From contig OX578279.1 of the NCBI GenBank assembly GCA_951217055.1, positions 28,422,173 through 28,486,172 on the forward strand: DNA of 64,000 nt. The letters are read 5' to 3'. The notes below the pieces were generated by a model, which made no database searches, was not told the origin of the DNA, and saw only the letters and a program-made list of their open reading frames with translations. Shown piece after piece: positions 47,401 through 62,400 of the stretch (its first letter is position 1; every line of letters starts with the position of its first letter). A program made the translations under genes and the position numbers. This stretch comes from Gerris lacustris. Lineage: Eukaryota > Arthropoda > Insecta > Hemiptera > Gerridae.

Positions 47401-50400
47401 GTCAATTCAAAAGTTGTAGAGGTTGTAATAGTGTCGCCCGAGTTAGTCTTCTGAATTGATTTTAAGTGCTTGATCTCATTAAAAATGTCAGTGAATATCG
47501 TCTTTGTACATTTAACAAAAAGTTAAAAACTTCTATTTAATTTCATTGCTAAGCTATTTTCTCAGTCCTGTTTTTCCCGGGAAAATTGCTAATATCGTTG
47601 GATTCGTATTTAAATGAAATAATTTTTTTCATAGTTTTTGGGGAGTAGCGCCCCCAAATTTGGAGCTAAAATTCATTTCTCGATTTCGCCTCGGGATTTT
47701 TCTAAACTTGTATGCCAAATTTTGTATAAATCGGCCCAGTAGTTTAGGCTCTAGCCGTCTGCAAGATAGACTTTCTTGACTCAAGGGACCTCAAAACGTG
47801 TAAATCCATCAAAATCGAATTTTCGTGCCATCCCAATACTTCCTCTTTATATTAGAAAGTAAAAAACGAATTGGAAAATTAATATTTTCTACATCTGACA
47901 AAATGTTTTGTCAGGTTCAATTTATTGTCATGACCTCCCCAAACTTCTTAAATAATAATTATTTTAATTTCTTCTAGTCATAGTGTATGTTATAACTAGT
48001 TTTAAGTTTTATCGCTAATTGTGTGCTTGATCTCATGAAAATTATTTTAAGTGTTATTTTAAGGATAATTTGTGTCAAGTGGTGTATGTTTGTGAGTTTT
48101 TAGTTTTTTCTTTTTTAGTTTATTTTGTTATTTATGGTGATTTCATGTTACCTTTTTCTCTTGCAATATAACTTTGTCCTTCCCTTTAAGCCGTTACCAT
48201 TATAACAGTCAATAACTTTATTAATTTTAGTCATGTTATTTCCTCCTCTATTTCGCGTATTCCTCCTCAATCCTTTTCCTAATCTCTCCTTCTGCCCTAA
48301 ATTGTTGTCCAATTACATAATATTCTAAGCACTTTATATTTATATTATATTTTATTTCATTTTATATTACTCATGTTTTTTTGCTTTGTGCCTCACTTGT
48401 GGCCTGTGTTTGGCTGTTGAGAGCACTGTAAAATAAATAAATACATAAATTAAATAAATATCAAGGTCTGTCCAAAGATTGAGAGGTCACTAACTTTTTG
48501 GGAAAATTAAAATCTTATAGTTAGACTTCCGGTAATGGAATCTAGGAGCTTATATAATACACCAATTCTGAAATTCCCCTCCTCGTGTTTTACGTTAGGA
48601 TCATTTCTTGATAAGGTTTCACAATTTCTAGTTTTGTATTAATAAATGTATGTTTGTGCGCATGTGGAAGAGAAAGAAATAGGCGCAGAAGTTTTAAACG
48701 TCTATGATATTAACAATGGACTAATCATGTCCTACCATCTAAATTTCATTAAAATCGATCGAGTAGTTTTTAAGATTGTTGGTTCGCAAAAATTGAGCGA
48801 CTGACTGACAGACACGTAACCAAAAATGTTTCCTGATCTCTGAAACGGATTTTTCTGTTTTGAAATTTTTAAAATCGGTGCATAATAATTAAAACGATGA
48901 CATATATTTTCCGAGCTTACTGAAGGTATTTCGAATTTAAGTGGACTACATTTTAGAATTCTCGGAACTATTACCGATAATAAATTTTTTTAGAGCTTTT
49001 TATTGGGGTGGGGGGGGGGGGGAGAAAAAATGTACAACAAATGACACGGCCACCTCAGACGAGAGATAACTGTAATTGAGCTGTAAGAATTGAGCTTTAT
49101 CTCATACTTTTATTAGATTAATAGATAACAAACAATACAAAAATAAGGGGAATGGTAGAAAAGATAACAACTCCAAAGGGAGGTAAAATTAGCTAGGTAA
49201 GAAAAGAGTTAGAAATTAAATTAAATGAGGTTGTGATAGGGCGATAGGGGAAAAACAAATAAGGGGGATTAAGACAGAAAGAGAAACACATATTTATTAT
49301 TATATAGCAAAAACAATCGACAGAGATAGAAATGAAAGTATGACTAGTTAAGTTCGGAATAGACTCCCTTATCTAGTACAGATAAAACCAGATCAGATAA
49401 CTTTTAATTGTAATCTCCTTCCAGTCCAAAATGAAGAACTCTGAGGTCTAAACAATAACATATTATCTTATGACATTCTCACCCTGATTTAAACTCTATA
49501 TTGGTTTTATCTCCTTTATTCATTCTTATCTCCCAAAAATAATTTTATTAAAAAAATTATTGTTTTTATTATAACATTTTTCACACTCCCGGCCCGGGCC
49601 CCCTGATAGCCCGGGCCCCTGGGCAATTGACCCACTTGCCCCCCCCTGTCGCCGGCCCTGATTATGAGGCCATTAAAGCTAAGATAACATGAAAAGTAAC
49701 AATTATACCAGAGGCTGATTTGGTTAAATTTAGATAAAAAAAAAATTATGAAGTAATTAGGCTTTCGCGGATTTGGGTACTTTGGGAAGTCAAGAGTGCT
49801 AACGCTCTTGATCTCCAAAAGTAAGTTAGCACTCTTGACCTTCCAAAATACCCAAAAATATGGAAACTTTTAAATTATGTTTCGCGTAATAACACAAAAA
49901 CAGGAGAAATAACGGAAAGCTCCCAAAAAAAAAAAAAAAAAAAAAAACCCTGTAAAAATAAGATATTGACAATTATTTTTAACGGTAAATGCGTCAAGCG
50001 AGAGTTACATAAAAGAGGACGACACCCTGTGAACAAATATATATTTGGATTAGTTTTTTCAGTTTTTGGAGGTATCGCCCCTAAATTTGCCTGCCCTAAA
50101 AGTGCTGAGGAGACAGTATCTATCGCTGTTTAATAAGCCTTACAATCAGAATCGGAAATAAGAATGACAACGTTCCGTAAACTAGATAATTCACCGCATT
50201 AGATAACTACGAAAGCTGCGCGCGTAAAAAGTTGCCTGTTTCATGTACGGCCACCCCTTACTAACTACATACACTAACCATCTGTAACTAGTTGCCTGTT
50301 TCATCTTTGGCTACTGTTTAATTCTCGCGCTTGTTTTTGGGATGCATACATGAAAAGGTACTTTGGCATTACCCTTAACCACTAAATAATTATAAAGTTA

Positions 50401-53400
50401 ATTTAATTCAGGATGTTATTGATCTTCATAATATACTGCCGACGACACTGCCCATTTTAACATATAAATATAGGGAGCACTTTGCATTCCAAAAGTTCAT
50501 GCATTTATTGCTCATTGAACAAACGCATTACTTATTATACTCCTAATCTTTATGTACATATCGAGAGACCCCATTATATCTGAATAAACCCTTTAAATAG
50601 AATTTGCATTTCGATGTATACGATTTTTTTTAGCAAGCACAGGCTTGCGACCTTATAACTTCCTTCGCATATCTGTCTGGAGGTCGTTAGCGCGACTGAA
50701 TCACCAAAAATACCCATCACACAAATTTGAAACTTAGCATATAATAACCCAAACACATGAAAAAAAGTCCAGTCATGCATCATGACTTAATGAGCGAATT
50801 TTCAAAGGAATCTGCGTATTATTGTCTTATGATAATATAGGAAAATTTTGGTTTAAAATTTGCATGGGTGAAAAAAAACTTTGGTACACACGGGTACGAG
50901 ATAGGTACATAAGTCAAAATAGAATTTACCCTTCAATATGCATGTCGTTGGAAAGCTCTTTAAGAGTGCAGTAATTGTTGTTATGTACACTTTTATCATA
51001 TTTTCATATAAAAGGGGGGTAAAATGGAAAAACACGTTTTTATGCTATTTTTGACCCTAAATTGTAAAAATTTGACCCCTAAATGAACTCCAAAAATTCT
51101 GGCCAACGAACTCATCCTTTCTTTTGATATTATTGAAATTTTAAAATTTTTAAGTGCATCCTAAGGGGAGATATCGTCTGGAGTGACACATATATACATA
51201 CATAAATATACAATATACATATATACATAAAAAAAAGTGTTAAATTTTAGGAATCGATTCAGAATGGGCTAAAACGGATTTCCATGGAAAAATTTTTCAA
51301 AAATTTTGAAGCTATTGCAATAGCGTAATTTTCTTTGAAAATTCGCTAAAATGAAACCACCAAAAAAGGTTCATATAATTTATAGCCAATACAACTTTTT
51401 AAATTACCGCTATCTGGAAACGACTGGTTTTTAGTTTTACATTGTAATATATTACTTAAAACCTTATGAACCCTCATAAAAAATACATACAATATTCTTT
51501 TGATTATTGAAATTTATTAAATTGTCTACAAACCCTGTGTGAGCTAAAATCGCATACTTTACAACTTAATTTTATTATTACTACAATCCTTTTTATTATA
51601 GGTAATAAGTAATACGTCGGCATAAAGTAATTATTAATTACCATTAAATCCTAAATAATGCCCAGGTAGTACCCAGCCAATGCGGCGATAAGTATATAAT
51701 ACGAAATAAAAATTAAGAGTAGCAAGGATCAGCTAAAATAATATCATATAAACAGTAAAAATATAAAGGTTGTGAGTTTAATATTGTCAAAGATAATTCA
51801 TTGATAAGCAAAAAGCTTATCATGAATTTTTTAAAAAAAAGTCTTCATAATACCTTAAGTCTTTACAATGCCAACAAACGTGGAAGATTTCAATTTAAAT
51901 AAATACGGAATTAAGACTATATAGGGATCATCCATATCGAACACAAATAAAATTAACTAATAAAACATTCTTATACGTCAAACTGAGACAAAGCAATAAA
52001 GACAGTAAAATAATAAACTGTTCTGCCTAACTTGGAAATAGACAACTATATCAATAGACCATAAAGCAATTCTAATCTGACAAAATTTGTAAACTGTCAA
52101 AAAATTGGCTTTAAAACTATTACGTTAATTGTTAAGATGAATATCGTGATGATGGATTTTTTAGGTGTAAGGAAAACGATGATTTAAAACATGTTGTTTA
52201 GATCAAACGTTTCGACCTTGACTAAAGTCATCTTTAGTCATTATTAGTTATGAAGTCATTATTCTATCCCTCTGGGAGAGCGTCATATATTGGTCGTTGT
52301 TTAAAATTTAAATTTTTTAAAAAATACTGTAATAATGACTTAATAATTAATAAAGACTGAAGACGACCTTAGTCAGGATAGAAACGTTTCATCTATACAA
52401 CATGTTTTAAATCGTCGTTTTTCTTACACCAAAAAAATCCATCATCACGATATTCATAATTTAATATAAGAAGGTGTTCATAAACTTAATGGTTCTTTGT
52501 TAATTGTTATTTATATTTTCCAAGCTTATACCAAAGCAAAAGGAAAGCATTTTGATAATTTTGAAGAATGAAAATTAATATATTATTTGTAAGTAACTAA
52601 AAAGTTTGATAATTAGAATATATAGTATATATGAATACATAATAACACATAGCTAAATGAACAGTACACCCTTAAACATCGAATTTAAACATCGCTGACA
52701 TATTATAACAAATCTCGGTTAATATTCACTTGCATACCCACTTATTTCTAAATGTCCGATTTACTTAGGGTATTTTTTAATCTATTCCTCTTAACAATTC
52801 AACAACTTTCAACCTGGCATTATTTCGGTCAATAGTTTTTTTTTTTATAAATATGTATAAAATATCCACTTTATAACTGTTCTCTTTTTTACGAGTGGGG
52901 AATTTAGGATAGCTTGGAATTGGATGAACACAAACCCATAAGAAAATTTCCAAATATGTAAATAGTTGTTTTATTATTATTATTAAAAAAAAAAATTAAT
53001 TAAACTCGTAAAAATCTCCGTCGGTCATTATATAAACAATGATATCAGTGGATTACATTTACTGTCAATAAATTGGGCGATGTATTCGAGACAAATCATT
53101 CGACCCGAGTGAAAGTGTTTAAAAAGTCATCAGTCTATATAGTTTTGGCGAGCTCTTCAAATTCGTTGGGTTTGAATTTGAAGGAAGAAATAACACACTT
53201 TTGCATATAAAAGTGTGGTATTCCATCGTCCCAAAGTACATTGGTCTAAATATCCATTTGTCTTAATTGGTAGTTAGTTTAAGGTATATAAAAATCTCCA
53301 GCATATTTCCTTTGTATAAGTAACAATTTCTAAGGGGATAATAAGGGGGGAGTAATAATTTAAAAGGGATTTTGTCTAATAGACATTGGGACAAAGGAAT

Positions 53401-56400
53401 ATCACAGTTTCTTTCTAGTGGAAGCGGACACGTCGGATACTGATTTCACCGGAAAACCAAGACATTTAAATAGTGTTTTTTTTTAGTATTGAAATGGAAA
53501 AATGTTTTAATCAAAATCACCGGAACAATATAAATATAGTAGTGATTTGTGCAGAGAGAGAAAAATAATTTTTTCTTCATATAGCGAGTATATTTCGCTT
53601 CATATCAGGCATATTCATATCTTTGAAACTTGCGGAAGTGGTCGGATTTGAGGGTCTCGATGATCTACTTGTTCGTTTCTCTGCTGCTGAGAGACGGATG
53701 ACCCAAGTCCGTATAGGATTCCCTTAAAGGCGAACTTGTTCATGGGTACTTCTCACTCTCACTATCCATCTTCATTCTTGGCTTATCCGTAAGAAAAATT
53801 TAAGTTTCAAATATAAATGTAAAAAGGATGACAGCTCTTCTATTAAAATATTACAATCGAAAGGAGTGAAAACAAAAAGATCTCTTGATTTGGAACGGAG
53901 TTGGGCAAGAAAATGAGACGATGGTTCGAAATCTAATATTGCCGGCTTTCTTTCAAACTCTTTATCATGATTGCGAATCTTTCTTCTTCGTGCGTAGAAC
54001 GAGCGAAACAATATAATGCGAGAAGTGTCCAAATTTAAAGAAAATATATAAAACAATTAATAATCCATGAAAAAGAAAAAACAATCGTTCGACAATTAAT
54101 CACACCAACGCGAAAACCGAACCAAACGAATTCAATATCGTCGCTAGAAAAAGTAAAATTGCTTTTCTCTCTTCGCCCAAATCGCTTATCAGCAATAATT
54201 ATGTTCCGACAAAGATATAACTATATAAGGCTAACAATAACGACCCCCAAATGATTGGTTAACTATCCAAAACCTTTTATAATAATTATAATTAAGTGGT
54301 CCTTTTATTAAACGACATCAAATAAATAGAGCAACACGATTAGAATAAATACAAAACCACAATTGTCGCTAATTTAGTAATATGATAAGTTCGTAATCAT
54401 ATATACATTTAAACTGTGCTGATAGCTTATTACATTACAATAAATAATAATAAATTTCGCGGCATATAATATTCTCATTGTAAACAATACCACTTTATTT
54501 TTCATTTTATTTTCCCAAATTTACAAACCTTTAATTCTTAAAATATTCTGAAAATCATTATAAACGTACCTGTCAATAAAAAGATATCTTCAATCATCTA
54601 ATAAATAAATATAGAAGTTTACGTCTTTTAATTTAAAAAAAAAAATACTTTTTTTAAATGTAACGGAACTTTTTTACTTTAGAACCCAGTTACTTTAGTT
54701 TTTACTTCTAAAGTAAAAACTATATTTATCCAACGATATTCCAATGTACCTTGGGACAAAGGAATGTCACACTTTTGTGTATATAAATGTGGTATGTCCC
54801 TTATTTTAATTAACTACTAAGTCTAAGGAATATTAAATATTCGCTAAGAAAACTGTAGAACTCATTGTGCTTTAGATTTCGGTACCTTAAACTAGCGTAT
54901 TAAAACTGCCTCAGGTGTCTCAATGTCTTGGGGAGACCAATACAAACCTTTAAGACTTTTGTTGGTCAGATTATTGTTTAAAACAAGGGGGGGGGGGGGG
55001 GTCTAAAGTAAAAACGTGCCAATATTTAACAATGAACAATGAACACATTTTTAATCTTATCTTCACATAGTTATAGTTGTTCTACAAATAAAAATAAATA
55101 ATTATGGCTCAAATATTTAAACTAAAGTTATTCATTAGTAATAAAATATCTAAATTTATAGTAAAATTATAAATTACAAACTTTCTTTTAGAAATGCTAC
55201 TAATAATTTGCTTCTTTTAAAATAATAGAGTCCACACTAATTTTAGGCTTACATTTAAAAAAAAAGGCTCGACATTTAAATAATTTGTGACAATATTTTT
55301 CCTCTTCTTTACAGCAAATAAGTTTAGCAGAATTTGTGGGAAATACCCTTTGAGTTTTATAGCGCAGCAAAAAGCCTAATCTTCAAAATTTCTTAGTGAA
55401 GTCTCTATTTTTACAGATTAATTTTCCTGAGAGTATTAAAACTGTTTGGTTTTTTTTTTTTATTAAATTATTTAATTTAGTCTACTAAAGTGATTGAAAC
55501 ATGTCAGTGTTGAACATTAACTATTGTGGTTTTTGTTTAAAGTAAACTTCTTATCTCTGAAATTCATTTACCAAATCAAGAAACCAAAGAACTTTATAAA
55601 TTACCTTCATTCATATTTGTAGTATACCACTAACTTAAAATAAAAAAACTAGAACTTGAAAATAAACCAAATAAAATCATTACTTGAAGTTAACTAAACA
55701 CAAATATATAAATATGACATTTACTCGACAGAAGAAACATTATGCACTTACATCACAGCTAAAATATTCGTTTGAAAGCTTTTAAATGACTTCATTGACA
55801 GTTTCGTGAAGAGGGACATAGCTGAAAGATAGAAGGGAACCTAAAGTGTAAATGGAAGGAAGCGAGGTCATATATTTATAATTCATGAAGAAATTGGCGC
55901 GCTCGAGTTAATATGGAAGAGTAAAGAGCGAAATTAGATGTGTATTAGAAGCAGGAAGAGGCGACCCGGCGATACACAGTGGCTCCCTTCCGCGATATTA
56001 TCTCCGTTTTTGATTAATGCTTTTCTATTTAAACCGACCCATTGAGTTAATGAGAATTTTTGTCTTTAAGAATTAAAAAAAAGAGTGGAAATTCCATTTC
56101 ATTATATACACGGATTGTGGGTAAAACTGCAAACAGGAAAAAAATGCATTAAAAATGATAAAGTAAAATGTATTAGCTGATTAGTTTGGGTGAATTGAAG
56201 TTGATGAAACATTTGACACATCATATCAACAATGGTGGATATTGTTTGACTGCAACTATAACTGTCACGGTGTTATCAATATTCGATTAAATTAATTATA
56301 CCACTAGCCGTATTATTAAAGCAAAAATGATGACCGAATGAAAACTATATAGATAAAGAGACATTTCGCAAACAATCAAAAAGTTAAAGTTTTTATAAAA

Positions 56401-59400
56401 CCCAAGGTTTTTAAGACCAGTAATCAAAGAGAGTATGTTTTCATATCAAATTATAAAAACACCATCATTGTTATTTTTGTTTTTTAATTGCTTGGTGATG
56501 TATTGGTGGATTCATTCATTTAAGGAGAATCGAAATAGCGAAACAGATCTGTTGGCGATAAATGGAAGGTGCCGGTGAATTCTGCAAGGGATCAGGAAAC
56601 TTTCATTCTCAGACTTTAGTTAAAGAGTTTGTTCTCAATAATTCCAAACAAACCATAACCAGGCTCAGAGTAATAAAGAGTTTCAATAGCTTCCACAATC
56701 AAACCGATTTATAAGCTAAGATCAATGGTCAAAGTTTGACTCCAGGTGAGCTTTAATTAGTCGAACAAACTTAGGCGTGCTTATTTGCCCATTTTGATAC
56801 TTAAAATAGATTCGACTACCACGTTAGCTGCATATTAAACAAGTCTAAGGCAAAGGATAACCCTAACTAAACAATTTAAACTATATGCCGGATTAAATCG
56901 CTTGGTCTTGATGCAAACTGAAGAGTTCAAATCTTTAAGTTACTTAGAAATTAAACTGGAACTGCACTTAAGTAGAAGTTAGAAATTAAAACAGATCGAC
57001 AACGAGGACTCAGACAATTAATGATACACCACTCATTATGCTTATCGAAAAGATTAAATCAGATACTATATACGAGGGATACATAACCACTGAATACCGG
57101 TAACAAAAACACAAAACCTCATAGAAAAAATATTTTTTAATTAACACAATTAACCCAAGGGGACCAGCGTAGCCAAGTAGGTAAGAGTACTAGCAACCCT
57201 TTCAAAGTTAATAAAGGAATAATTCGATCAAAAGCCTATTTAAAGCAGTTTAATGTAATTATTTTACTTAATTAATTCAAATGGTAATTGTGTCCATTTA
57301 ATGAGCAAATTTGACAACATTTCTTTTAACTGTGAATCTGTATATATATATACAATCCAAACACCAATAACTGAACCATTCACGATATCTCTGAAACCAC
57401 TGGACCTAGGACCTATTACCACAGATTTTTTTATTAGGCAGGTTCCTCTTAGCCTTTAGATGTTCGAAAAAATCTATTTACTATCCACCATTTTGTAGCA
57501 CATGCAAATTTTCATGGCGATATCACCAGAACCAATTCCACAAGAATCTTAAAATTTGGAATTCACCTTCCTTTTATGACATAACCTTAAACGTATTGTA
57601 AAACTAAGTCCCCTTCACTAATGCAATTATCACCACTTCTTAAAAATGATAAAATAAAATAAATTTATTTGGTATAATACTTTCTATAATAATATTGAAG
57701 TCTAAAAAGGCGGGGATAAACTAGAGCATTCGCCACGGATGAGCATGCATTCGCCCCCGAATGAGCATGCGTTCGCCCCGATTTGCTATATGGACAGGTC
57801 GAGCCGAACGGAAACGCATGCTCATACGGGGCGAATGCTCTAGTGTATCCCCGCCTTTGAATAAATTTTTCTGAAATTCACCTAAGGGAGAAATAGGGGC
57901 AAAATAAAAAGAAGGGAATCCCCAGACTATAAAAAATAAAGAAGGGGACAAGGAAATTGCAATGTTTAAAAACAATTGGTACATATTAATTTAAAACAAA
58001 ATATAATTGAATACTAAGGGCGTCCTCCACTTTCCTTTAAAACCCACATGAGGCATTATCTTTCAATTTTATGTATGGGTAATTTCGAAGTTATAGGTGC
58101 AAATTTGACATCAAGAAATTCTAAGGGTCCTTGGTTTTGCCTACAGACTCTAAAAATAACACTCTCCGTAGCGATGAATGGAAATTCAGGTAGTAATAAA
58201 TGATAAATGTATTATAAAATTTAGTTGGTAAATATAATTAATATACTTGTAATGCCCTCAGCATAATTGTTCATAATTTATTGTCTACCTACCATAATGT
58301 TTCACAAAAATAAGTTACATATTGATAATAAATCAAATATAACATATAAATACCACATGATAGCCTAATTTTATTGAAATATATAAATGTATTTAAAAAA
58401 AAGAAAAAAAAAAAAAAGCTATAAATAATTAACAAAAACTCTGTCAACCATGTTAAACGACATTATTAATTGCAAATTGAAAATATAATTTAAGATAAAA
58501 TAGCTGGGATGCTCGGAGCAATACCGATTTATAACAGAGTACTTTGACACCACTGGTCAAATTATGACCCTCAATATTCTAAAACGCCCTTATCACTGAC
58601 AGCTCGAGCGGTCAAAACAGATGATAACAGCATTCTCTTGTTTCCTTCTGTGTTATCTTTTTCACTAACCGCGTAATACCGCAATAAAAATGTGATTAAC
58701 CTAATTATATTTATATTCTCTTTCGTAAGAGTGAAAGAAAGAAAATAATTAACAATCTTCCTATATAATATTTACATATTGTATGTCCAAGATAATAAAT
58801 CGATTTTTTTATGAATAAAAATAAAATTTTAGTGCATTGATAATATATTTTAATTAATATGCAGTGCAGTTATCTATTTAATTACATATTATTCATATCT
58901 ACATTTTTTTCCAGTGAACATTCGAGGAAAATAAATGATGAATGAATGAATGATTAAAAAAAACATGAAAAAAGACAAGAGTTATTCAATTAGACTGTCA
59001 TATAATGATAAAGAATAAAAATGATTAACGGATAAATAATTATTCATGGGGTATAATAAATTAAATTGCATTGTAAAAAGGCTGCTCATAATTCTTAAAT
59101 AGTGTTCACTGGTTAATTAATTATTTCATCTTATAAACTAACTAGACATGAAAAAATGTCACATCACTTTCATTTTTCAACAATTTATAAAAAATAAAGC
59201 GAGCATAATAAATTCGACAACCTTAAAATCTTCAAGGGTCTATAGAAGTCTTAAATTCTTTAGCTACATGGTTAACTACATGAGTAAAACAGTGATTTGA
59301 ACTATTCACATGAAATTTACTGCAGATATTCCAGTCAGCTTTACAAATTCTAGGTATGTTAGACATTGTAAGGTTACTAAACCTATGCATATAAAATCTA

Positions 59401-62400
59401 CTACAGACTATACAGACATTCCTTACGGCTAAATATGTTCGTTCCAGCAATCTTCAGATGAAGAGTAATGTGTTAGTATAAGTTTGTTAAAACATAAGAC
59501 CAAACAACATAATATTCAAGACGAACTTTTATACAAAATTTTAGGAATTAGAGCGTTGATGGAGGTTATCTTAGTAGATTTAAAGAAACTGTCTCTATGT
59601 AAAATAGTATCTTAGAACGCTTTCCCAACTATCCCAGGGGAAAAAATAACAAAAAAAAAAAAAAAAAAAAAAAGGGGGCAAGTCTGTATGTAACTATAGT
59701 TTTTCCATAATATGCACTAATGATGGTCTTATAAATGATGCTTGAGGTGTCGAAAGATGCTTTGATAAATAAACAAGCATTATTTTACATGAGGAGATAC
59801 TCCAGTAATTCTAAAGTTTAAAATGGTTGAAGACCATCTCTTTTGATTAAACAAATCGAGTCTTAATTAAAATATTATCATAATATATCTTCAGGAAATT
59901 GTATACAACAAATTATTCATGATTTGAATAATATCGGCAGATATTTAATTTAAGGAAAGTGATTTACCGCCTGGATAAAATCGTCGTACGGGAAAGGACT
60001 AGCAATTGATTCAAACCAATAATTCGAAACATGTGTTACAACGCGATGGTCATGGCAGGCTGTCTGGCTACGATCCCTTCTACTGGTGGTAATAACGCTA
60101 TTTAATACGCTTTAAAATAGGTACATGCCAAAATTAAATAATGATGGAAAGAAAGATTGAACATTTTTAAAGATAATTACGGTTTTGAGTTAAATATAGA
60201 GAAATGGATAAAAGGTGACTTGAAGGTATAGATTACGGAAATTTAGTTTTTAGAAGTTTACAGCATTATGAACATGGGTTATCAGTGGAAAGGATTTGGT
60301 CTGGAATTGAATCTTATGTTTACAAACTTGAAACAGAAAAGGGTGTCGTTGTGATGATTCTGATGATTATTATTAATTGAATTGTTTCAGGGAATTTATC
60401 ATTCTATGTATTTCCATAGATCTTAAGTAGTTCACGTTAATAAATCTTAAATGTTTACACATTTAATAAGCTACAGTGATAAAATTGCAATATGCAATTT
60501 CTATGCATTGCTGATACGTCAGCATCGTCTGTGATTGGAATTCGGACTTATAACTGTTTGGTAAAATTTCATAAAATTAATTTAAAGATATTTCGATGCA
60601 AAAGCACACTTCTCATTCCAATACCAAACTCAAGTCTAAGGGATGCCCAGCGATTTAAGCACAGACATCAAATGCGGTTGATCGGCTAAAGAACATTAGC
60701 GAGGATTAAGCAGTAACATTTTAAATGCTGGCGCCTAACTGCACCAACATTTCAGGCAAGATGATTATGCACAATATGACTTCATTTTTACGACTTAAAG
60801 AATTTGTAGTAAATACAAATGTGTGTTATGAACTTGGTCAATATTTAGTTGCAAGGAGCACCACCAACCATCCCTGAAGGACAAGGACAATCAATAGTAA
60901 TAACAATGCAACGCTGATTGTTTTGACAGATCAACAATCAGCTCTAAACATGACATGAATTTAAATAACAGTCTAGGCTGGACGCCACGAAAACTCAACT
61001 TTATAATTGTTAGTTCTTAGCCACGGTCTTTGAGTGACCAAGCAAATCCCCTGCATAATAAAAAGAAAATGAGATTCCAAAGCGTTAGGAATAAAGAACC
61101 GTGAAATTTCAGACGTTTGAATTTAACAGAACTAATGAAATGAACAAGAGATAGAAACAATGGGAATTCTTCAAACATTGTCCAAACTCATTGAAATGCA
61201 AGGGAGCCAACAAAAATAGAGCGTGGGTGTGACCGGGCTAGGTAGACTTCACAACAAGTAACAATATGCAATTTTTAGAATTGAAAAAAAAAAAAAAAAT
61301 TAAATATGACAAGAAAATAAACTCTAGCCTAAATAGCATTAGCGTTATTTTTATCAACAGCGTTAATTACATATGGTATCGAGAAAAAAATACATATAAA
61401 GAAAAAAAAATCCCGTCCAGTACTTGTTAGCAAGCTACTAAAAGGGTTTCTTCGGTCATGAAAATTCATATCTCCTAATATTTACTAATATATGTATAAA
61501 GATTTGCACTATGGAGAACAAGGTGTGCATATTGTCCTTTTTAAATCTTAGGCATGCACTTATTTGGTTATCGCTGATCGAAGAAATTTCGAGTTGTGAT
61601 GTTTGCAACACTTTTCCTGTTTTTGGTCAAAAAAGTTTAACTTGTATACCAAATTTCAAATCTCTAGCTACATTAGGTCGGGATATATGACCCAAGAAGC
61701 GACGGAAGGACGGACGAACTACCAAAAGCATAAGGGTTTCTAGGATGACCTCGAAACCCAGAAAAGTAAGGATTTTAATGCTAAATCTAAAACTTATAGC
61801 AAGTTAGTAAACCTTTTGTCCGACATATGGCCCTCTACGGGCAGTGAGTTAGTATGTTAGTAAGAAAATGTAGAACTTTAAACAGAAAATTTATTATGAT
61901 TTATTTATTTTTTTAAAAAAGAAAGAACATAATTCAAGAGTACTGGAGAAATTAATGCCCAAAAATATATTTGGAATCAAGAATTCTTAAACAATATAGG
62001 AGCAAATTCAGAGTTAAAAAATAGATATATTTATTGTGGTGGCATATGATTATACACAATGAATTGAAATCTAAAAATTAACTGATCGTAATTGGTCAGT
62101 ACTACTTCAAGTAAGAAATAATAAAAGAGAGATTTTTTTAATTACCGAGCACGTTACAAAATAGAAGCTGGAAGGCATTGTTGTCTTAACTTTTTATAGT
62201 TACATATACTTAGAAAGAAGAAGATAGTTGTTATTATGTTAATTTGCAAGTGAAAACCATCTAAAATAAAGGTGCCATGTATTTGCTTTCAGAACTCACA
62301 AAGGATTTATAGGCAATTTAACAAATCGGACGGGTTTGTTAACCAACATTATCGGACCAGTTGTTTCAAGATGGAGGTCATTTAAAAGTTTGTTTAAGCT

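Larger units (their letters stand above)
47079..49660. mobile_element. hAT-like element with perfect 8-bp duplication (2.58 kb)
   Basis: The left end is CAGGCCCGGTGACAGG and the right end CCTGTCGCCGGCCCTG. Both are flanked by ATTATGAG (47071-47078 and 49661-49668). The subterminal regions share GGGCCCCTGGGCAA in inverted positions and long C/G runs. No hAT transposase is visible. The interior is a mosaic of other repeats: an inverted ACTTTCTCATATAAAGA-family copy (47570-47866), a LINE 3' end (about 48000-48470) and a hairpin-ended repeat (48630-48940). Confidence 0.88.

Noticed and set aside
49516..49818. 100-codon minus-strand frame with GQVGQLPRGPG
   Set aside because: The Gly/Pro-rich part is the translation of the hAT terminal repeat.
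57721..57984. 87-codon minus-strand frame
   Set aside because: C-terminal part is the translated 153-bp MITE; no family similarity.
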